A stretch of DNA of 64,000 bases from Anoplolepis gracilipes (lineage: Eukaryota; Arthropoda; Insecta; Hymenoptera; Formicidae), in assembly GCF_047496725.1 (NCBI RefSeq), contig NC_132973.1:11666233-11730232 (forward strand), written 5' to 3'. Position 1 is the stretch's first letter. Each line of letters begins with the position of its first letter. The position numbers and the translations under genes are program-made. Under the pieces are notes generated by a model that was not told where the DNA came from, made no database searches, and worked only from the letters and a program-made list of their open reading frames with translations. Positions 1 through 13,391 of this stretch are shown piece by piece.

Positions 1-872
1 TTTTGGGACATCTTGTTTCACTTTATTTTACACTCAATTTTTTGAAAATAAATTAAAGTTTTTACATACGTAATGGTTTTTAATTATATTTTGTTATATT
101 TATTATATTTTAAATATAATTAATTAAGCTTATAAATTTGATCATGGATAATTAATTATATACTTATTATGTTTATGCAAAATAATCCACGAAAAATTTT
201 AAAATTAATTTCTTTAAAAAAAAAGAAAAAGAATAATGATAAAATTTTTAATAGTATTTTGTAGCTTTTTTTAAGTATTTTTTATATTTAGCTTTTAATT
301 TAAAGAAATAAAAGACTCTTCTATTTTAGAAGGTTCTATTTTAATTTATTTTAGCGATATTTTGCATTTATAAAGAGCTTTAAATAAATCTCAAAATACC
401 GAAAAGTATTTTATTGTTATCTAATAATTTTTGAGAATATATAGCTTTATACGTGAGCTTCTCGTTTGTGCGTATCTATGTCTGTGTGTATTATTATTAT
501 TATTTATTATAATAAATATTTATACGCACAGAGAGAAAGAGAGAAAGAGGTAATTGTTTTTTTCATGAATGCGATAAATAACATGATGTGCCGCTTTCCT
601 AGGATTTTTTTATTGGTACTATTCAAAATTCATAGTTACGCGGGGGATATTTGTATCATTACAAATTTAGGCTAATTAATTATTTTGACATAATGTAATA
701 ATTTTTGGTATTTAAACTGCAAGTTTATTTAGACTGATATAAAAAATTACTATTATTAAATTATACTATTTTCTATTATGTTGATATATTATAATATATC
801 GAGATAATAAAAAATAGTATAATTTAATAGTAGTAATTTTTTTCATTAAAGTTGTTTATTAAACTATTTCAG
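1..872. other. AT-rich sequence upstream of the first visible zinc-finger exon
   Basis: No coding exon can be supported here. The exon at 873 opens inside a ZAD domain at an acceptor, so this stretch is probably intron of that gene. I looked for the missing N-terminal ZAD half (a Cys-x2-Cys pair followed by a phase-0 donor) and did not find it. The content is AT-rich runs and one inverted repeat at 742-841. Confidence 0.5.
742..841. repeat. inverted repeat (about 34-bp arms)
   Basis: The left arm (about 742-775) reads AATTACTATTATTAAATTAT and onward. Its reverse complement returns at about 805-841, with a short AT-rich loop between. Arms match almost completely. It lies just before the acceptor of the exon at 873. 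It may be a small foldback element or a chance product of AT-rich sequence. Confidence 0.6.
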
Positions 873-3800
873 ATCAAGGAAAACGATAATATGCCACGAC
901 AAATTTGTAGGAAGTGTTTTGAAAAGTTAAAATTTACGTGCGCTTTCTATGACAACTGCCATGAAATTCAGAAGAAACTTTGGTCTACTACTATAAATAC
1001 TACTGTAAGTACTCGCAACAAAGCTCTTACACTAAATGGTTCACTGATATTAGAATTTATACATATAATTGATATATGTCAAAAATTCAAAAGTCGAATT
1101 ATTCATTCAGAATTATTTTATTTTTTTATCAGTCCTTTTACATTTATTAGCCCAGCATTTCTAAATTAAATTACAAGAGCATTAAAATTATGCATAAAAG
1201 CATCAATTCCTCAAAGGCCATCTAAAAAACAAATAGTTGTTTTATAAAGAAAAAAATATGAATCTGCAACGAGCATTTACACTTTTTTTTCTTTTTTTTT
1301 TAACAACCGTGTGTTTAGTGACACCAATTAATTCTCCTTATTATTCTGTGTATAAAAGTATTGACAATAAACGAAAGATGAATATTTTACGAGAGATTTC
1401 ATAGTTAATGTGAAATTAATGAGATATCTCGTAAATTATTGTATTTGTGGCCATCGTACTCGTAACTTTTTATACAGAATATTGCGAAAAATAAATTTAT
1501 ATAAAAAAGGGTGGTTCCATTAAAAAAAAAAAAAAAAACAAGATTAATCTCTATATGACTTTGACATATGTACACCCAAGCATTAAATCAATAGTATCAT
1601 CTTACATCCCCTTTCGAATTTAACAATTTTTGTCTGAACATATTTTTAATTCGACTTTATTCTTTTATTCTTATTTATTTATACGAAAATAAAAGGGATG
1701 AAACATTAAAATGGAACATCCTGTATAAAATCAAGATTACATAGTACATATTATTTATACAATTAATGCTGAATGCCTTTTTTCTTACTGTTTTTTAATA
1801 ATAATTTATCTTTATTAATAAATAATTAAAAGAAGAAACCTAACGACGATAATAATGTTGAGGAAAAAGAAAACGTGATATCGCCAAGGAGTAATGTGGA
1901 ATATCAGGTAAAAATCTTGTCGGAGAATCTGAGGAAAAAAACTCATTTATTGAAAGGAAACTCGCTGATCAATGACGTTAGTATGAAAATTATTTATTAG
2001 CTTTAAAATTTAGCAATTATTTCTATAATAATAGCAATTATATCTAATTATCTCTTGGAAAAGTATGTTTTATATATATATATATATGCGTGCGTGCGTA
2101 TGTATGTACGTATGAAACAATAAAACAACATAATTTTTTTTGCAGTTTTAACTTTTTTATGGATAGTTATTATTATGTCAATTTATTATTTCTCTGTTCA
2201 TTTTACACTCCATGTTCTATGCTATCTAATTATTTTTTGTTAATATATTAGGAATCGTCAAAGAATCAAAATTGTGGAAATCCCCTTAGTAGACGAAACT
2301 ATCTACTCGAGATCTGTCCGAATGTACAAACTGCTACAAGTTTATGGACACAGGAACAATCTGTTGGCATTCAGGAGAATAAACAGGATGGTCAAACGCA
2401 AAAAAAAACAACGAGTTTTGAAAAGGCGATGAAGCAGAAGATTGATATCCAAAAGGAATGTTCATTATCCGAGAATTCGAGCTCAAGGACTTCTCTTTTA
2501 CTTAAATCGACGATATGTATTAATTCCTTAGATTGGTCTCTTAGGTTGTCACACGAAGCGGACAAACCCAAGAATGTCACAAACGTCAGTCAGATAAACA
2601 ACAGTCCATCGCCTGGTGACGAAGCGGAATCAAATAGAAGCAGCAGTTTCGAGTCTAATAAGCTCGCAGTGCCAAATAACATTGCAGAGTCTCCTCCGAT
2701 CGTTCCAAATGCGCCAAAAAAAGCTTGCTCCCTTGAATCGAACATCACCTTTGTCCAAAATAACAGCCTAAATAAAAGCACTGTCTTGTCTGGCTCGTCA
2801 ATAATTGATAGATGCAAGGTGAGGCGCAGCAAAATTTCCGAGTTGATTACCAACGAACAAAAACAGATTATAGAGACATACTATTTAGTGGACGTGGACA
2901 TTATGGACAAGTACGCAGAGGAGGTGCGGAATAACATAACGATACGAGCTAAAAACAGTATTGAGTGCAATCTTTGTTCTGCGAAATATTCTAGACTAGA
3001 TAAGTGCGAGGTAAATTGTACACACACGAGATGAAAGTTTACTACTGTTTTGTGATTTTTCTTTTTACGATTCAAAATATCCGCGTTTCTCATTTTCGTT
3101 TTTATCTCATCTTTTTAACAAAGGCTTTGCTTAATAATATGTTCAATATAATAAACATAATACAATAATAATATAATAAATATAATAAAAATATATAATA
3201 TATAATCAATTTAATAACTGGATGTTGAATTTTAATTAGTTGTTAAATTCTTTTAGAATGTAATTATAAAAAAATCTTCTATAATAATTATTTATAAAAG
3301 TAATTTTTTTATAAGGCTTTTAAATAAAACTAATAACGTCACGGAGAAAGGCAATAGGGACCGGCGCGCGCAGGATGTATGGGGGCAAATAAAAACTCGA
3401 GTCTTTTTAATAAAAAAAAACTGCATTTATTTGAACGTTTTGGTTCATCTTTGGACTGTCTTTAGCAGTACAACGTAAGAATAATATTGTATATAATCAT
3501 ATAGTATATTAAAACACTTAAAAGTACGCAGACAGATAAAATGTAATAATAAGTTTCTTACCAGCCTTAACTGCCGACGAGTTGCGTCGAGCGACGGTTG
3601 TATGCGCTTTGTGACAATATTATACATATACATTATATTGCGTTGAGATCCATAATGGGTTTCTTCCTAGTTCCTATTGTTTTTCTTTCCATTTCGCCAT
3701 TATAGCGTGATATTGGAAGGTCCATTTGAGTATGTATTCGATATTTTGGTTTGTAAAGTTTGGTTGGTACAATGGATGGATCGAAACTTTCAAATAAATG

Positions 3801-6800
3801 CATTTTTTAAATTAAAGACTTGAGTTTTTATTTGCGCCCTTACATTTCGCGTCGGCCCCTTATTGCCTTTTTCCGTGACGTTATTAATTATTTATAATTT
3901 TTTTATTAGAATAGAAGAAAAAACATTTAAAATTATAATTTTTAATGTTTTAATAATAAAATGTAATACAAGATTCTCTTATTTTTTCTAACGTGTGCGT
4001 ACGTGCATGTGACTTAATTTTTATTTTTTAATTTTTGAAATATTTTTTTCTCTAGGTTCATATCTGGGCGCATCTCAACATTAAGCCATATAAATGCAAA
4101 AAGTGCAGCTTCTCGACAGTAACTCTTAGTAACGTTCGCTGCCACATTAGAAAGAGTCATCTGAAAATTAAGCCATTTGCTTGCGAGTTATGCCCTAAAC
4201 AATATGCGACCCTTGCACTTTTGAAGGAACATAATAATATTCACATTGGCTTACGACCATATAAATGTGATACGTGCAACTTTTCCAGCACTAATCGACA
4301 GGCCTTGAGTAATCACATGGAGATCCACGCGTCAAGCGAGGTAAGTTGACTTTGCTTTGTTATACAGACCGGGGCCGTATACTCTTTTATTTCTTAAACT
4401 AAAGGTGATAGATTATATAACATATAACATATATACAATGTTAAAATGATAACGAATATCAAAAGCAAACATTAATATTTATGGAAATTACAACGTTTGT
4501 AGAGAAATACGGATAATTATAACAGTTAATAAAAATTACAGATGTATGTAAAAGACTAGATTTTCAAAATCTAATTATTAAAAAAATATAATATATAAAA
4601 ACTATAATTATATAATATAAAATAGTTTATAAAATAAATTTCGTATCTACATTTTTCTATTGCAATTTAATAAACATTATTATATAAATCGTTACATCAT
4701 AAAACAGATTAATCATCTCAATATCCTAAACTAATTATACAAAATATCAGAAATCATACTAAAAAAAAAAATAACCGCTATTGAGACGAATTCAATGACA
4801 TAAATTAAAAATTATTAAAGAGAATTTAAAAACGTAAATATGTGTATATTTTGATATTCAAATTATAATTATAAATTATAAATATTCTAGTCTTTTTAAA
4901 AATAAAATTTCGTAAGAAAAAATTTATTCTATATTTTTACTTGTCCTTACACAAGAAATCATTTTTATTTTTCATTTCGGTAATTCTGATGATTTGTGTA
5001 ATTTCGTGTACTTAATTTTGTATACTCTACTCAAATAGAAGAATAGGAAACACTTTTTGTACTCCTCAAATTGGACTATTTTCAAACCGCTGCAACTCGG
5101 CGAAAAATCATTGTAGATAAAAAATTAAACAACCATTTTGAAACTAAATTTCTGAACTTTAATTAACTAACACGCTATTGGTATTTTGAAATTTTTTTAT
5201 CTTTTCAGTTGTGTACCCCAAAAAGGACACATTGTTTTTTTCCTTACAATTACATATTTTTTTTATACAGCTCGATGAAAAATTTCTCTCAAAAATATTA
5301 AGTCAGGTTCCATAAATTACAACATTTTACCTACAAAACGCTTCTTTCAAACGTTTTACTTTTACGATTTTTTTTACCGAATTATACGACTTTGAAACTA
5401 TATATTTTTTTTAGAAATGATGTCAGTACTCTGCGAAAAATCATTATAGATAAAAATTTAAAAAAGTTTTTTGAAATTTCAAGTTTCAACTTTATTATGC
5501 TATCAATAATTTAAAAAAATTTTTTTATTTTCTCATTTTTTTTAAATACAGGTTTAGCTTTAAAATCGTATAATTCGGCCAAAAAAATCAGGAAAATTTT
5601 TTTAAAAATGTTAGATGAAATATTGTAATATATGGAACTTTTCTATTTAATTCTTTTATCGAGTTTAAAGTATCAAAAATATGTAATTTTAAGAAAAAAA
5701 CCAATGTCTTATTTTTTTAGAATACGAAAAATGTTCCTTTTTTCTATAGACTATGTATATGTATAAGTACTAAAATACTTGTACATATATTGTATAACAA
5801 TAATTATGTTTTCTTTAGTTTTATTACACAATCATAATTTCTGTGTTGCAATAAATTATTGTTAATATATCTTTGTTTCTTTTCATAATTTTTTTTTTCA
5901 AATTATTGTAGGACATTCCTTGCAGCATTTGTGCTAAAACCTTTCACTCCCGCATAAAAATGCGTGCACATATGCGCATTCATAATAATAACAATGTGAC
6001 ATGCGATATTTGTCGGGTTCGCCTGTCGAATGAGAATGCTCTGGAAGCGCATCGCCAGAAAGTACACGTGCATGATCATATCTGTCAAATATGTAATAAA
6101 GCGCATAAATCCAGAAAAGCTTTGCATAATCATATGAATGTAAGAAAACTTTCATTATCAATCCTTTACATATATTTAATTCAAAATATTTAGAAAATAC
6201 TGGAAAATTTGAAATTTTTAGAAAATTCTTTCTCTCAAGATGAACACAATCTACCAATTTTTATTAACAATAAGATCGAAAAATTCTCTAAACGATTTTA
6301 GTTTAATATACATATATAACACATTAATAAAATGTATTATCTAATGTGTTAAATAATTGAATTTACATTAATATATACACATATATAATATAAAACATGT
6401 GCTATAATAGAATAGCAAATTTATAATGAGCAGTATACATTTTGATAAATTCAAAATAGAAAGTAGAAATTATTTTAAGCGTTTTATTAATTACATTGTT
6501 AATTGCTAATATTACAGGTTCACAAAGAGGCCAAGTATAAATGCACAAAATGTCCTAAAACGTATAAAAGTAAACATATCTTGAACGAACATCTCCTGAA
6601 ACACGAGGGCATCCGAAAGTATAAATGCTCTGTTTGTGAAAAATCATTCGCTCAGCAATCGCATCTGGCTGCTCATAATAAAGTGCATAATCCTCCCAGG
6701 TGAGATATTTTCAAAACAAGTATTAAACAAAATAGAATGAATAAAAATTTTTAAGTATACAATTATTACAATTAAATACTGATCGAAACAGTTGTGATAT

Positions 6801-7017
6801 ATGATTAAAATATAATTATAATTATTTTGATCTGATTTTAATTATTAATTTTGATTTTATAATTAAATATTTTAATAATAATATTTTAAAAGTAGTACAA
6901 ATAATTATAATTGTAATCTTTTTAATTATCAGCTATGAGTGTCCGGGTTGTGGCAGGAAGCATAATCGCCATGACAATATGAAAACACACATGACGCGAT
7001 GCAAAGCGTGTCAATAA
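873..7017 (+). CDS. ZAD-C2H2 zinc-finger protein (5' end outside the window)
   Basis: This is a probable DNA-binding transcription regulator of the large insect ZAD family. Exons are 873-1004, 1833-1976, 2252-3010, 4056-4340, 5912-6139, 6518-6699 and 6933-7017. All have GT-AG borders and phases that join, giving 604 residues in the window. The first exon carries the C-terminal half of a ZAD domain (ICRKCFEKLKF, then CAFYDNC). Next comes a Ser/Asn-rich linker encoded by 1833-2960. Ten C2H2 fingers follow, starting with CNLCSAKYS, YKCKKCSFS, FACELC and YKCDTC. Fingers 1 and 7 are split by introns (3010/4056 and 6139/6518). The last finger, YECPGCGRKHNRHDNMKTHM, ends in Cys instead of the second His. 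The N-terminal ZAD half and start codon lie before base 1. Family assignment is firm; the individual orthologue is not known. Confidence 0.9.
1506..1730. mobile_element. possible short MITE-like element in a zinc-finger intron
   Basis: Sequence near 1508 reads GGGTGGTTCCATT. Near 1707-1725 the opposite orientation appears as AATGGAACATCCTGTATA. This gives an imperfect terminal inverted repeat about 220 bp apart. There is an A-tract inside and no coding capacity. No target-site duplication could be fixed, so this is only a suggestion. Confidence 0.3.
3331..3886. mobile_element. MITE-like element with long terminal inverted repeats
   Basis: The left end TAATAACGTCACGG and right end CCGTGACGTTATTA are exact reverse complements. 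The match continues inward with a few differences for about 110 bp, through the CAAATAAAAACTC motif and on to GCATTTATTTGAA. The middle has no transposase, so this looks like a non-autonomous DNA transposon. It sits in the intron between the exons ending at 3010 and starting at 4056. The target-site duplication is unclear because TAATAA-type sequence surrounds both ends. The superfamily is not assigned. Confidence 0.8.
5216..5720. repeat. old foldback (inverted-repeat) element in a zinc-finger intron
   Basis: The left arm (about 5216-5400) includes GGACACATTG, ACAATTACATA, AGCTCGATGA, GGTTCCATAAATTACAA and ACCGAATTATACGACTTTGA. Each returns in reverse-complement order in the right arm (about 5555-5720), for example CGTATAATTCGGCC and CCAATGTCTTAT. 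Arms are diverged, so the insertion is old. It is in the 1.57-kb intron 4341-5911. No protein is encoded. Confidence 0.65.
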
Positions 7018-7256
7018 TCCAAATAACCATTCAATGTGTGCTTTGATTGACAAAATATTTTCTTAGCTTGTAGGAAAGATTGCGACATTTTTCAAATTGT
7101 ATAGACAAATGGTGTAGTAAATTGCGAATTTGAGAAAAATTCTCTCTTTTTCATTATTTCTCATTAATATTATGTAATTTGTATGTTTAAATGTTTGATA
7201 GGTATAAAAGATCAAATATAAAATTATATAAAAAATAGATCACGTTATTTGATATT

Positions 7257-7262
7257 AATAAA
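7257..7262 (+). promoter_or_regulatory. candidate poly(A) signal of the zinc-finger gene
   Basis: AATAAA lies 240 nt after the stop codon at 7015-7017. The motif is common in AT-rich DNA, so this is only a candidate. Confidence 0.35.
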
Positions 7263-9127
7263 TTAGATTGATAAAAATATGCATTTGAATTTATTTATTA
7301 ATCTATAGCCATGCACAAATATCTAGATATTATTTGTTTTATAAATCTCTTGAAAAAAAATACTAGATTAAAATCTATTGTTGCATTATTATTATGCAAA
7401 ATTATGTCAAAATACCTTTATTCATAAAAAAAATTTCGAAAATCAAAACACTATACTTTAATGACTATTAAATTGCATTGGAATAACATTGACAATCGAT
7501 GTTAACTTTGACTAAAAAGCGCAAGCAAACATACATCGAGTCGTTTTCCTGAATGTCATTGTACTAACAATAAGTTTTCTCTTCCTTTATTAAATGTTAT
7601 TATTAATTCTTCCATTTTTATTATTTTCTACATATTATTGCAAAAATCTTGTATCCGTTATCTGCTTTAATAATTTAGTACATTTATTTTAAGCTTTTAA
7701 TCTTTTTCATAATTTTACACTTGTTTAATTTTTTACTCATTAGATTTTATTATAAAAATATAAAAGATGTATGTGTGTGTGTGTGTGGGGAGAGAGAGAG
7801 AGAGAGATTATTAAGACTGAAGATACATATATGTATCGCGTTTTTAGTTATATTTATTGTTTATAGTTTCAGTAAAGTGGAACTTTTGCGTCATTTGATT
7901 TAGACGAAAATTGATCGATCAATTTTTTTTTACTCGTATTTAGTTGTTTTGTGCGATGGTATTCTTTAAATTTTATACTATATGAAAGTCGTACTCTTTA
8001 TATATTTTAGTACGTTAATAATGCAATAAAATAAAATTTTGTTTTTTTGTGTGCTCTTTCAATGGCCCATGTATTCTAAATTTAGCATTAAATGTACAGG
8101 CGGAATTAAATCGGACAAGGACGTAGAAAGGATTGCAATTTTCGATAAAGTGACAGAGTAAATTATTACATTAAGACTGCTTGCACTAATTCTGTTTCTT
8201 TGATAATCTTAGAACAAAAAAAGAGTCACTGCGCTTTTTAAGAAGAAAGGCACAATATATCAGAAAAAGTAAACCGATTGATTTGAATTTTTATTCGAAG
8301 GCGTCATTATTGAAAAGTTCATTATATAGTGGATTCTTTGTAACTCTCAGTAATTAGCTGTTAGAAAATTGATATCTTAATCTGCGTCGGTGGGTAGAAA
8401 ACGTTATCGTAGCTAATGAAAATTATATTGATATTTTCAATCCATTTAATCGAGTATCAATAATATATTATTATTGCTTACATTTTAAAAGAACGTATTA
8501 GTGTTTATTTAATTAATACTTATTAATTGTGGAAAATTTGTGAGCATTATTTTATCGTCAGTGATTTCGCAGCATGCGTAAATTACGAATTTACGTTAAC
8601 TAGAAGAGAAACAATGAGAAATGATTAGTGCGAAAGAACAGCTGACGGAAAGCAAAGGAAGTCTGTGATCTTATCTCTTTGCGAATGGACATATTCGATT
8701 CGCAAATTCTTCATAATCACGAATCAGTAATTATTAAGCTCTTTTTATGAATTTTTGTTCGAGATGAATAAGAAATACTGCAGATGTTTAAAGGAGAAAA
8801 CAGGCTGGGTCCTTGTAAAAAAAAAAAAAAAAAAAAAAAACAAAAGACCAAAAAATATTTTTCTCCACATATACACAGCAGGCATTATGTGCGTGCGTGC
8901 GTGCGTATATACGCATGCACGTATGCACACATCAATATTGTGTAATATGTATTGTAACAATTTGTATTAATATATTATAATATATTGAACCCATTCTCTT
9001 CTTGAATATTTTTTAAATATTTTATCTAATTATTGATATTTCTAATTTTAATTCTAAAAAAACAGATCATAGAAAAAAGTAAAACTTTAAAAAAATATAT
9101 TATCTCTTTATATATTATTTCGCGCGC

Positions 9128-9179
<52 letters not shown>

Positions 9180-10396
9180 CATGTTTTCGGAAACTCAACG
9201 CCAGAGCAGACAAATCGAACAGAATCTCATTGTCAGTTGATGCTATATATATAAATCTGCGTTTCCCATTTTTCAATAATATAGAATTGAGAAATCGAAC
9301 ATTTGATAAATTAAAGACATTGTCGATCTTAAAGTTTGATTGTTTAATAAATGTATATATTTATTTGTTTTCAAGAACTATATACTTTGATCAAAAAACT
9401 TCAATTAACTTATTTTATTATAAAAATATATAACAGATAACAAAATTATAACAATTCTTTTATAATTTTATTACCTGGTACATATTATATGTATATACTC
9501 GCAAACTCGAAATATTTTATTTTTACATTGTTTTCATACTTTCACAGAAAATTTATTAAAAAAGAATGTATATGGAAAATATATATCATATACGTTTTTT
9601 ATTACTGTATAAAATATTTATTTTTTAACAGTCGCGCATATTAATAATTTAATAATTGAAGACAGATTTGGATTTTATTTGTAACAAAATCGCGAACGTG
9701 CCATTCAACTTTTACAAATGAGACTCACATATTATAGTAAAAATATATGATGGAATATTTTGAATTTTGTATTTAAAGCAAGGAATTTAAAAATTCTTTA
9801 GCCAAATCTTATTCTAATTTGAAAAGAGAGAATACAGAAGTACAAGTTTATAGTTTGAAAAGTCTATTTCAGATATGGATTTAAAAAAATAGATTTTTTA
9901 ATATTATACATTCGCCTTATAAACTGTTTTTTGTCACTATACAGTAGAGTTTAATTAATTTTGGTTAGATTAGGTTAAGGCGAAAGAAATAAAAAATTTC
10001 TGGAAAAGCCACGTACTTGCGTAAACGCAGCTGTCATCGCACATGTGCACAGTTAGTACTAATTGTAAGACTGGGCAGTCAAGTGAAGATCGGTACAGAT
10101 ACGTGTGCAATTCATTGAACATTAAATCATCAGTTAGAAATATCAGGACCATTATAGAAAAGAGGCGAAATTAAATGTTTGTGAAAATATGTAATGAAAA
10201 GATACTAAATTATGGAGCCAATTTAAGGAGACTCCTTTGTATATAATGTATATACTGTCAGCATAAAGGAAAAACAAGTTGTGTTTCACATACACAAATC
10301 AAGATTGATCAATTCCATTCGATAGACATTAGATACATTAGAGAATAATCTAATCTGATATTAAATAATATATGAAACATATTTCTAGTTGTCTAT
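7263..10396. other. intergenic region without a supported gene
   Basis: This AT-rich spacer separates the + strand zinc-finger gene from the 3' end of Prp19. It contains a (GT)n(GA)n tract near 7770-7808, an A-run at 8817-8840, alternating GTGC/GCAC sequence near 8888-8930 and a long (GA)n tract at 9131-9174. Short open frames here run through simple repeats and resemble no protein. Confidence 0.6.
9121..9174. repeat. (CG)n then (GA)n microsatellite
   Basis: A short CG dinucleotide run at 9121-9130 is followed by about 44 bp of almost pure GA repeat. It is one of the longest GA tracts in the window and gives rise to a spurious Arg-Glu repeat frame. Confidence 0.95.
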
Positions 10397-13391
10397 TTAT
10401 GACAATCCATAAAGCTTCAGAGTTCTATCCATACTGGTGGATGCAATATATTGCGCGTGTTTTCCGAAACGAACGCCAGTAGCTGCTGCCGTATGATCAT
10501 TCAAAACTTTCAATTCCTGCCACTGCTTACAGAGATATACTCTGAAAAGAACAATGTACATGTTTGTAATATGCAAACTTACAATTAGTTTAAATTAATT
10601 CAAATTATAATATTAAGTCGTAATATAACATGGCAAATTTAATTTTAATTATTAAAATGTTTGTACCACTTATTAACACATGTTATTAATACATGTTATT
10701 AATACATAGCAAGATTTTCTGTACACATTTCTATATATAGTAAGATATTCTTAGAGAGAGATAAGATACATTCTGTATTATTAGTTATTTTATTAGTCAA
10801 TATTTATGTAATTAATTCTCAATTATTATTATTATTATCATTATAAAATAGTCAAAAATTAGTAAAATTAAAAAAAAAATTACCTCACATCCGTTCCTGC
10901 TACAGCCAGATAAGTTCCACTTTGGTCGAAGCAAATATCTTTCACCTCGTAAGATTCCTCCAACTGCAGTGTTTTAAAGTTCTTGAGCTTGCGCAAGTCC
11001 CAGAGTTTAACGCACGAGTCCTCTGCGGCAGTCGCCAAATAATATCCATTCTCGGAGAAACTAATTGCCGTGATCGGACCGGTGTGACCAGGGAAATTTG
11101 CAACGTTAGATTGCTCTTTCAAGTCCCAGATTTTCACCTGAGAATCTGCCGTGCCAGTACCAAAAATCAAACCATCAGGATGAAATTGCGCTGTGGTCAA
11201 CGGTTGTCCTGTTTGTCCTGCCACCTTTAAATAATTTAAATATATCGTTTTTATATTTAAAAATGCATGTTTCATAGTTTCATGCCTACTTCTAGTAACG
11301 AAATTATAAAGCGCTAACTTTCTTTTTCTTTTTTTAAGACTTGGAGCAACTTTGCGACTTAATATAATTATATATATGAAAATTGTTTAAAATGCACCTT
11401 AGTCAATAATCTGCCAGTGCGTATATCTGAGAAGGCCCAATGCTGATCTAGAGATGAGCTTAACAGATAATCGCCAGTTGGATGTAGAGATAATCCGGTT
11501 ACTGAAGCATCGTGAGCTTTCAGTAATAAAGTCGTCTGACTGGTACCAACGTTCCACACACGAATTGTAGTATCAGGTGACGCAGTCATTACTATGTCTT
11601 CCTCTGGATGATAAATAACTCGGGTAACCTAGTAGTAAAATGTAAGGGTAATATGAAAAGAAATTAAGATACACTTGAAGAAATAATAAGATTACCTACT
11701 TTCTTCGTGTGACCTTTGAGAATTGCCACTACTTGTTCAGTGTCCTTGTTGAAAACAGTAGCATTCTTGTCAGCGCCACCCGTTAGAATCTTGCTGGTGT
11801 CCGCGCCATGAATATCAAGTGCCAAGATTCCAGGTACACTAGCAGAATGCAGTCCCTGGAATAATTATATAATAATAGTATTCGTCAACACAATATTTAA
11901 CATTGTCAAAAGGAAATGATACAATATATAATAAATATAGTCACCATGATATCATTTTCATATAAGTGAAACAATTAAAGTAAGAAAAAGATATACAATG
12001 TTTAAATACAAGAATTCTCAGAAAGAGATTACCAATATAAACATCAAAGGTGAATTAACCTGTCGGTTGTACATGACACATATGCACACACAAGTGCGAA
12101 TGTAAATTTGTATGTCAATCACTTATGGTAGTTGTGTAAATAGTGAAATAATAAATTTTTGAAAACATTAAAGTTAAAAAAAAAAAATTCTTACAGGATG
12201 CGACGCGAGAGTCTGGAATGACCGGATACTATCCTGAGGCATCAGATCCTCTGGCACTGAGCGTCCACGTCGCTTTCGTTCTTGAGTAAGAACAGTTGCT
12301 CGTTCCTGCAGTTTTTGAATCACGTCCTCGGTGATGCCAGCCTGTTCCATTGGTTGAGCTGCTGTACCACCAGCTTCTACTGCCACAGCCTAAAGAAGAA
12401 AACATTTGACAATTATTGTAATTTTAATAAAAAATAATCCAATAACAATAATACATACAGGTTGTGGGATTGTAGCAGCCTGTACGATTCCAGCCTGTGG
12501 CTTGAGAGTGGCCAGAGCTTCTCTAGCAGCGGTAACTTCCTTTGTCAATCTAGCAATGACACGACAAGCTGCATCATGCTGGTACAATGCATGGGACAGT
12601 TCTTGTCTCGCAGTCTGAAGTTGTTGTCGCAATGTAAAGGAATGTAACATAACAGCATCCCATTCGTCTTGCAAGATTTTTAATATCGCTGGAATGGAAG
12701 TTGCACTAGGCGGTTTAGGCTTGACTATCGGAGTCGCTGCAACAAATAATAGATTTTGTAATAGATATTTTAATTACATATAAATGAATATTATACATAA
12801 ATATTTTATATTAAATAAATAAAATTTAAAAATACTTTTGATATCAATAAGTTGTTCAATAGTAAGTTCTTTGCCATTGATAGGATCCACTCCATTCTCA
12901 GTTACATATTTTTCAACGAGACGTCTCTCGAATATCGAACCAGAAGCAGGAGATATCACTGGGTGCTCTGGTACCTCGTTAGAAACTACAAATTAAAAAA
13001 ACGATTTATAATAATATTTACCAAATATTATGTTAGAATTTTTTATTTGTTAATTATAATAAATCTTTTATGAATATCAAAATAATATATAAAATAAAAT
13101 AAGTAAAAATATATATTTCCGAACACTCTGTATATGTATTATATCATTATTATGTCTATTTATTTATTTTCATTTATTTTTTTCATTTCTATTAGTATAT
13201 GCGGTGAAGTATTTTTAGGTTATATTCGCCAATTCTGTCGATATACGAAACTGCGAAATTTTTTTAACGAAAAATTCAATTTTATTGTTAATCATTATCA
13301 TGTAAACTTAAATATTTTACAAAAAATGTAAGATAAGCTTGATAACAAATTATTTGATATGTTCACACTTACTAGCACAAGAGAGCGCCAT
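10397..13391 (-). CDS. Prp19: Pre-mRNA-processing factor 19 (U-box E3 ubiquitin ligase), complete
   Basis: Prp19 is the tetrameric U-box ubiquitin ligase of the nuclear NineTeen complex, needed for spliceosome activation and linked to DNA repair. Coding exons in transcript order are 13373-13391, 12836-12985, 12459-12736, 12195-12389, 11700-11855, 11398-11628, 10884-11224 and 10397-10541. Phases all join to give 504 residues, the same length as human PRPF19. The U-box starts at the N terminus (MALSCA, ISNEVPEHP, then ERRLVEKYV and DPINGKEL). The conserved Prp19 coiled-coil follows with LQDEWDAVMLHSFTLRQQL. The C-terminal half is a WD40 propeller, with units ending in VKIWDLKEQ, VKLWDLRKL and DRTLKLYGLS before the stop. 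The first coding exon holds only 19 coding bases. The gene is divergent from RFC2. Identity is very secure. Confidence 0.97.

Noticed and set aside
466..675. frame considered as the missing ZAD N-terminal exon
   Set aside because: It lacks the Cys-x2-Cys pair of a ZAD domain and has no phase-0 donor at its end.
9033..9254. frame encoding an Arg-Glu repeat
   Set aside because: It is produced by the (GA)n microsatellite.
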